NCBI GenBank assembly: GCA_019090615.1
Contig: JAHRVQ010000044.1
Coordinates: 1 to 58,360, forward strand
Source of the DNA: Pseudomonadales bacterium
GTDB lineage: Bacteria; Pseudomonadota; Gammaproteobacteria; Pseudomonadales; Azotimanducaceae
Direction: 5' to 3'
Length of the DNA: 58,360 nt
Every line of letters starts with the position of its first letter. Positions within the stretch are counted from its first letter, which is position 1. The position numbers were made by a program, and so were the translations under genes. The notes under the pieces were generated by a model. The model was not told where the DNA came from. It made no database searches and worked only from the letters and a program-made list of their open reading frames with translations. Below are positions 53,455 through 58,360 of the stretch, piece after piece.

Positions 53455-54144
53455 TTAACCGCATTTTGAATCGCCGCAGGCTAAACAGGTCATACAACCA
53501 TCCATCATAACCATCGCCACGGTATGACATTTTTTACATAACTGGGCGCTGGCGGGATAGCTGCTGGTGGTATCTGCTTCTGGTGAATTTGCTGCGTTGG
53601 ACTCAAACGCGGTGCGCTTTTCCGATACCAGCTGTTTATGCTCGTCTGAGAGTGCTTCGGTCTTAATCAAGCCACATTTTTTCATATGGGTTTCAAGTAC
53701 GTCGCCGATTTCTGCTACTAGCGATGGCATAAAACGGCCACCCTTTTTAAAGTAACCACCCTGGGGGTCAAATACCTGTTTCAGCTCCTCGACCATAAAG
53801 GTGATATCGCCACCTTTGCGGAATACCGCACTAATAATCAGTGTTAGTGCAACCACCCATTGAAAATGCTCCATATTTTTTGAATTAATGAATATCTCAA
53901 AAGGGTATTCCTGTTCATGTGCTGTGCCCTCATTTAAGAGGATATTGTTTACCGTAATATAGAGCGCATGGTCACTGAGCGGGGTTTTAATTTTATAGGT
54001 ATAACCTTTGAGTTCACCTGGGCGTTTAATTTCCTCATGCATCACATCGTGGGTTGGCGTATCTGCGACAAGCGGCTTGTCACTTGCTACAGTTTCTTTT
54101 TTGATTTTATAGCCAACAATTTTACTGTCAATTTTAGTGCTCAT
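53455..54144 (-). CDS. nrdJb: Class II ribonucleotide reductase, NrdJb subunit (TSCPD domain)
   Basis: 229 residues. It carries the C-terminal part of B12-dependent ribonucleotide reductase: TSCPD-type domain (NMEHFQWVVALTLIISAVFRKG; FMVEELKQVFDPQGGYFKKGGR) and a C-terminal Cys cluster (CKKCHTVAM...CMTCLACGDSKCG) that should reduce the active-site disulfide. In Pseudomonas the same enzyme is split into NrdJa and NrdJb. It follows nrdJa with 93 bp between them. Confidence 0.92.
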   Translation of the reverse strand: MSTKIDSKIVGYKIKKETVASDKPLVADTPTHDVMHEEIKRPGELKGYTYKIKTPLSDHALYITVNNILLNEGTAHEQEYPFEIFINSKNMEHFQWVVALTLIISAVFRKGGDITFMVEELKQVFDPQGGYFKKGGRFMPSLVAEIGDVLETHMKKCGLIKTEALSDEHKQLVSEKRTAFESNAANSPEADTTSSYPASAQLCKKCHTVAMVMMDGCMTCLACGDSKCG

Positions 54145-54237
54145 AGCAATTCGCTCCGCTGCTTGAGTTTGCCGCTGGTAGACTTTGGGCTCGGCATTTG
54201 ATGGGGCTTTTGCCTGGCCTCAGGTATAGCTGGGTAT

Positions 54238-56451
54238 TTAAAATTTGCCATAATAACCTTCTTTGAGTGCATCGAATAAATTAGCGGCGGTATGCAGTTC
54301 GCCGTCATATTCGACTTCTTCGTTGCCTTTTACTTCGATGTTAGAGCCATCTTGCAAGGTAAACTGGTAGATAGTTTTTTCAAGGTCGGCTTCCTTTACC
54401 AGCACTCCCTGAAATGCTTCGGGATTAAACCTGAAGGTGGTACAGCCTTTTAGCCCTTGATCATAAGCGTACAGGTAAATGTCTTTAAAGTCCTCGAAGG
54501 GATAGTCGGTGGGCACATTAGCGGTTTTAGAAATTGAGGAATCAATCCATATCTGTGCCGCTGCCTGGATATCCACATGGTTTATCGGGCTGATGTCGTC
54601 GGCAGTTTTAAAATAATCTGGCAGCTGTGTTTGCTGGTTATCGGCGTTTTGATCCTGGCTGGGGTAGGGCGTCGCATTGTTATCGATCAGGGCGCGATAA
54701 GCCAAGAGCTCAAAGGAATATACATCCATTTTTTCTTTTGACTTTTTGCCTTCTCTGATTACGTTGCGTGAATAATGATGGGCAAAGCTGGGTTCAATGC
54801 CGTTGCTGGCGTTGTTGGCTAACGATAATGATATGGTGCCGGTAGGGGCGATGGAGCTGTGGTGAGTAAAGCGGCAGCCGGTTTCTATCATTTCATCAAT
54901 CAAAGCCTGATCGACACTACCAATACGTTGCATATATCGGCTATATTTAGCGTGTAATATTTTCCCAGTTAACTTATCACCACACTGGATGCCATCAGTT
55001 ACCATTTCTGGTCGTTGTTGCAGCATCTCATTGGTTACTTCAAACACTTCTTCCATTATGGGTGCGCAGCCCTTTTCTTTTGCCAGTTCAACGCCAGTGC
55101 GCCATCCGACCAGCGCCAGTTCGCGACTTACATCTTCAGTAAAGGCAATAGATGCTTTGTCGCCATAGGACAGCCCGAGCATTGTGATTGAAGACCCCAG
55201 GCCAAGATAACCCATACCATGGCGGCGCTTGCGGATAATCTCATCTTGTTGCTGGCTTAATGGTAGGCCATTAATTTCAACGACGTTATCTAACATGCGC
55301 GTAAATATGGCGACTACCCGCCTAAATTCATCCCAGTTGAAGCGGGCCTGCTCGGTAAATGGATCTTGAATAAAACGGCATAGGTTGATGGAACCTAATA
55401 AGCAGCTGCCATAGGGCGGCAGTGGTTGTTCGCCGCAGGGGTTGGTGGCGCGAATGTTTTCGCAGAACCAGTTGTTATTCATTTCATTGACCTTATCGAT
55501 CAGGATGAAACCGGGTTCGGCAAAGTCGTAAGTAGAGGTCATGATCATATCCCATAACCGCTGCGCCTTGATGACTTTGGTTATGCGACAGGCTACCAGG
55601 CCTGCTGCATTGGTGACATAACGACTTTTAGTCGGGAAGTCGCGCCATAAAACTTTGCTCGTGTCGTTCAGGTCAACCTCGTCTGTATCTACTTCTTCCT
55701 GAGTCATCGGGAAGCTTAAGGGCCAGTCGGTATTATTTTTCACTGCCTCGATAAATTCATGGGTGATGAGCAGGGACAGATTAAATTGCCGTAAGCGACC
55801 ATCTTCGCGCTTGGCGCGGATAAATTCGATCACATCCGGGTGGCCAACTTCGAAGGTTGCCATCTGTGCGCCACGGCGGCCACCAGCGGAGGACACGGTA
55901 AAGCAGGTCTTGTCATAAATGTCCATAAAGGATAGCGGGCCTGAAGTATAGGCACCTGCACCTGAAACATAAGCGCCCTTGGGGCGCAAGGTAGAAAACT
56001 CATAACCGATGCCGCAACCGGCCTTAAGTGTTAGACCCGCTTCAACATTTTTATGCAGAATATCTTCCATGGAATCTTCAATGATGCCTGATACGGTACA
56101 GTTGATGGTTGATGTGGCAGGTTTATGTGCCTGCGCCCCAGCATTGGATATGATCCGGCCAGCAGGAATGGCACCATGCCGCAGCGCCCACAGGAATTCA
56201 TCATTCCAGTGCTGACGACTTTTGGTATCTTCAACTTTAGCCAGTGCTTTGGCGACGCGCTGGTAGGTTTCATCGATATTTTTATCGAGTGGTATACCCT
56301 GTTTTGTTTTCAGGCAATATTTGTTATCCCAGATATCGAGGGACGTGAGTTGCAATGTTATTTCGTTGACATTTGTCGGGATGGCATTTAATTCGGTATT
56401 GCATTCTTGACTGCCCTGGTCTGGCTGCTGTGAATGTGCGCTTAAGTCCAT
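54238..56451 (-). CDS. nrdJa: Class II (adenosylcobalamin) ribonucleotide reductase, NrdJa subunit
   Basis: 737 residues, catalytic subunit. Radical-site and substrate motifs: TINCTVSG near 117, GCGIGYEFSTLRPKGA, AGGRRGAQMA, NPCGEQPLPPYGSCLLGSINL near 345 (thiyl-radical Cys), SSIAPTGTISL. It makes deoxyribonucleotides without oxygen dependence and needs coenzyme B12. No nrdAB is in view. Split from NrdJb; the C-terminal Cys pair is on the other subunit. I looked for a cobalamin riboswitch upstream and saw no convincing one. Confidence 0.94.
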   Translation of the reverse strand: MDLSAHSQQPDQGSQECNTELNAIPTNVNEITLQLTSLDIWDNKYCLKTKQGIPLDKNIDETYQRVAKALAKVEDTKSRQHWNDEFLWALRHGAIPAGRIISNAGAQAHKPATSTINCTVSGIIEDSMEDILHKNVEAGLTLKAGCGIGYEFSTLRPKGAYVSGAGAYTSGPLSFMDIYDKTCFTVSSAGGRRGAQMATFEVGHPDVIEFIRAKREDGRLRQFNLSLLITHEFIEAVKNNTDWPLSFPMTQEEVDTDEVDLNDTSKVLWRDFPTKSRYVTNAAGLVACRITKVIKAQRLWDMIMTSTYDFAEPGFILIDKVNEMNNNWFCENIRATNPCGEQPLPPYGSCLLGSINLCRFIQDPFTEQARFNWDEFRRVVAIFTRMLDNVVEINGLPLSQQQDEIIRKRRHGMGYLGLGSSITMLGLSYGDKASIAFTEDVSRELALVGWRTGVELAKEKGCAPIMEEVFEVTNEMLQQRPEMVTDGIQCGDKLTGKILHAKYSRYMQRIGSVDQALIDEMIETGCRFTHHSSIAPTGTISLSLANNASNGIEPSFAHHYSRNVIREGKKSKEKMDVYSFELLAYRALIDNNATPYPSQDQNADNQQTQLPDYFKTADDISPINHVDIQAAAQIWIDSSISKTANVPTDYPFEDFKDIYLYAYDQGLKGCTTFRFNPEAFQGVLVKEADLEKTIYQFTLQDGSNIEVKGNEEVEYDGELHTAANLFDALKEGYYGKF

Positions 56452-57588
56452 TTAGGTTTCCTTTTGATGACGCGATTAGATGAAGTTTTATGGTGTTGCT
56501 TTACAGGTATTAGTGTTGCTTGACGCTGGTGATGCTTTGTTTCGGTATCAGTTTCGGCATCGGCATCTGTTGGTGCTTGATGAAGCTGCCTGATGTTAAT
56601 TTTTGCCTAATAGTTTCTGGTCAGTTTTGGTCAGTAAATAGTGCTAGTTGGGCCCTGCCGGCATTTTTAAATCAGTGATTTATTGGTGCGTTTCTTTTTA
56701 TTGGTGCGTTCTAACTGAGATTTTTATTGCACTTTTTACTGCACTCTTTATGGCACTTATATATCTGCGCTTCCTGTGCCTGTTTACCCGTCTGCTCCGC
56801 TCGGTGGCCTTTATTCTATAGCGATAGAATGGCGCCGGAAGGCTTAATAACCTGGCAGATAATGGTCCAAAATGGGTTGACTAAAGTGCGTCATCAGGTA
56901 ATACCCGTCTGTGCTCCAGGTGTTGATTGGGCTTTTTATGGAGACTATGCGGATTATCAGGTTTGACGACTTTGTCATCACTTTATCCATATATGGTGCC
57001 CTATTAACTTTCGAAGCACAACATGTGGGTGAGGTTTTTTTTAATAGCGGATGAGCGGGCATGTAATGGGCAAAAAAATGCTTGAAAAATTCTTACAATG
57101 CGGGTTTGTATTGGGTGGTCTGGAGATGAGGGGTTAAAGAGGGTGGTTGTAGTGTTCAAGCGTATCGGTCGTCAGTTCGACTGGTTTTTTGGTTGATGAG
57201 TGTGCCGCGCTGGAGATGCTTAAATCTCCGTTTTTTTGTTCTGTAAATGCTAGGTTGTTCCAATAATTAGTGGGTGTACGGGGTCAGGTTGACTTAGCCT
57301 GGGCGCTTTTGGAAGGCGTTTTTATTGCGGTGCAGGTGAAGCGCAAAAGATCGAAGAAATAACTGGTGGTTTCACCATTTGTTTGTCTAAGTAAAAAGGT
57401 TTGCGCTGGCACTTTACTCCGACCCTGGGCGCTTTCTATTTGTTCTTACTGGTGAATTAAAATCCAAATCTATTTGCTTTATTCAGCTTCAGTGTACGGC
57501 GTAAAAACGTTCCGCCAAGGAAAAATCACCGCGGGTAGAGAATAGTGTCTCGATATTGACAGGAATTTTTGAAGCTATAAGCTGGTTT
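56452..57588. other. Long gene-poor region
   Basis: 1.1 kb without a convincing gene. It contains the duplicated TTATTGGTGCGTT (56679-56711), many short GGTGTT/GGTGAT-like repeats, GGGGTCAGG at 57279 and the direct repeat at 57406-57421. The nrdJa promoter presumably lies near its left end. Confidence 0.5.
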
Positions 57589-57990
57589 ATGACTCATAAC
57601 CAATTTCCGATGATGGGAACTCTTATGGTCGACATACTTTCTCACGTACGTGGGAGCGACGCTATGCGAATGATTTCTAAGCGTGTCAAACCTGATCAAT
57701 TTTATCGTATAACGCTTGAGCTTGAACCAATCAACTCAGCCGAAGGCGCTGATTGGATGTCCTCTTTAAAGAAGCTGAGAGGGATCTGGGAAAACAATCC
57801 TGAAAGAGAAATTGAGATGCAGGCTTGCTATCCGCAAAGAAGGTGGCCGTGATCTTTTTAGTTCCCAGTAATAACAAATACTGCCTCAGTACTTAAAACT
57901 TAAATACCACGCCATACCACCAGGTTTTAACGATCTAACATGTAAAATTATGTCGCTACAACGCCGCGTTTACTCTGGCACTTTACTCCG
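57406..57990. repeat. 16-bp direct repeat pair flanking an ORF
   Basis: CTGGCACTTTACTCCG occurs exactly at 57406-57421 and 57975-57990. Each copy is followed by C-rich sequence (ACCC, CCCCC). Related sequence (GGGGTCAGG, 57279) precedes the first. Repeats of the reverse sense (GGAGTAAAGTGCCAG) are known to me from REP/RAYT-associated intergenic elements. Confidence 0.75.
57589..57852 (+). CDS. Small protein of unknown function between the direct repeats
   Basis: From the ATG at 57589 the frame codes for about 87 residues (MTHNQFPMMGTLM...YPQRRWP) and from a TTG at 57556 for 98. It has normal-looking codon use, several charged helices (KRVKPDQFYRITLELEPI; SLKKLRGIWENNPEREIEM) and a basic end. 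No family recognised. It sits exactly between the two 16-bp direct repeats, so it may be cargo of a small mobile unit. Confidence 0.35.
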   Translation: MTHNQFPMMGTLMVDILSHVRGSDAMRMISKRVKPDQFYRITLELEPINSAEGADWMSSLKKLRGIWENNPEREIEMQACYPQRRWP

Positions 57991-58172
57991 CCCCCAAAGC
58001 TTGCTATTTTTTTTATACAGTACAACAATATAGTAAGGGCTCAATAGATGAGTCCAGTTCATCGGCCTGTACCGCTTTTCATTCACGAAAATTAGTTAAA
58101 CGTTACAAGGTGTTGATTTATAGCACTTTATTTCCTCACAAAACCCATACAAAGATGTATTACTCGGCAATA

Positions 58173-58302
58173 AGATACTCAGCAACAGCCGAGTATCTGC
58201 AGAAAAAAGTAAAGAAATTTCTGTAAACCTTTGATTTAATATAAAAAACAATTGGAGAAGCTTTATGGTTTCAGAATTATCCGGCAAAGAGATACTCGGC
58301 TG
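58173..58302 (+). promoter_or_regulatory. Mutually exclusive inverted repeats before the last small ORF
   Basis: AGATACTC (58173-58180) can pair with GAGTATCT (58191-58198). The longer segment CAGCCGAGTATCT (58186-58198) can instead pair over 13 bases with AGATACTCGGCTG (58290-58302). The second pairing would enclose the GGAG (58254-58257) and ATG (58265) of a short ORF. Regulatory use is inferred only. Confidence 0.4.
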
Positions 58303-58324
58303 GTGCATTAGAATTAACTGTTAA
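58265..58324 (+). CDS. Very short ORF at the contig end
   Basis: ATG preceded by GGAGAAGCTTT, a good ribosome site, then 19 codons (MVSELSGKEILGWCIRINC) and TAA. A different frame stays open from 58245 to the contig end (includes ALELTVKFAGIAIARPEL) but has no start codon. Either a leader peptide or the frameshifted start of a gene cut by the contig edge. Confidence 0.3.
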   Translation: MVSELSGKEILGWCIRINC

Positions 58325-58360
58325 ATTTGCCGGCATAGCTATCGCTAGACCGGAGCTTTA

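Noticed and set aside
56727-56966. 79-codon ORF upstream of nrdJa
   Set aside because: Built mostly from repetitive T-rich DNA; no start context or similarity.
56452-57000. Cobalamin riboswitch before nrdJa
   Set aside because: No recognisable B12 box or surrounding helices found by eye.
57936-58102. Integron attC-like site (RYYYAAC and GTTRRRY-type boundaries)
   Set aside because: The two boundary motifs occur, but the 166 bp between them show no attC palindrome and there is no integrase.
1-58360. tRNA or rRNA genes
   Set aside because: No T-arm (GTTCRANNC) plus acceptor-stem combination or rRNA motif was noticed; a tRNAscan run could still find one I missed.

Overview
The window looks like a contig from a draft or metagenome-type assembly of a gammaproteobacterium. 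The evidence is the gene set: Lrp-like regulator with alanine dehydrogenase, Prc, RapA, Uup, DjlA, Xni, SlyD, LpxC, a DUF1244 protein, a split NrdJab ribonucleotide reductase of the Pseudomonas type, and a LexA box of the CTGT-N8-ACAG type. The outer-membrane genes (LpxC, a TonB-dependent receptor) show it is Gram-negative. I see no rRNA, tRNA, prophage or CRISPR array. The first 52 bases are not genomic: they are an Illumina Nextera P5/i5/Read-1 adapter with an 8-base index, so the genome starts at base 53 inside imuA.

Layout. 53-2501: truncated SOS gene imuA behind a near-perfect LexA box, then the divergent Lrp-like regulator / alanine dehydrogenase pair. 2649-8811: an S9 oligopeptidase with a lipoprotein signal, an unusual CinA-like/nucleotidyltransferase fusion, and several unknown membrane or exported proteins. 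8948-13113: LeuB-like dehydrogenase, a NamZ-type muramidase and glutathione reductase, followed by a decayed DUF429 gene. 14012-18505: TonB-dependent receptor, panD, a YaiI/DUF188 protein and a cold-shock protein. 18959-22363: a transcarbamylase with a non-ornithine-type active site behind a possible attenuator, an SRAP/HMCES protein, and a frameshifted YcaQ. 22621-29973: gamma-glutamyltranspeptidase, Xni, a TrkA-N membrane protein, an SDR, a phosphomannomutase and DjlA. 30014-37947: Prc, FKBP isomerase, esterase, signal peptidase I, a double-FHA protein and threonine dehydratase. 37963-49632: a two-gene ABC exporter, ferredoxin reductase, a queuosine-tRNA mannosyltransferase homologue, SlyD, RapA, a DUF1244 protein and Uup. 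49680-56451: LpxC, a one-domain asparaginase, sulfotransferase, thymidylate synthase and NrdJb/NrdJa, the last three on one strand. 56452-58360: gene-poor DNA with short direct and inverted repeats and only weak ORFs.

Most genes are single housekeeping units. Functional links visible inside the window are Lrp-like regulator/Ald, the ABC ATPase/permease pair (GTGA overlap), NrdJb/NrdJa with ThyA (dNTP supply), and a scattered DNA-damage set (ImuA, SRAP, YcaQ, Xni).

The most unusual property is genome-scale: at least fourteen short tandem arrays (units of 13-24 bp, 2-7 copies) occur in 58 kb. They lie between genes, in frame inside genes (Prc signal peptide, ABC ATPase tail, asparaginase N-terminus), and at gene 3' ends, where the last codons together with the stop codon are copied again downstream (panD, the asparaginase, the 34598-34882 protein). 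I regard this repeat-generating behaviour as the best candidate for something undescribed here. Strong single-gene candidates are the fusion protein at 4788-5825 and the variant transcarbamylase at 18959-19897.
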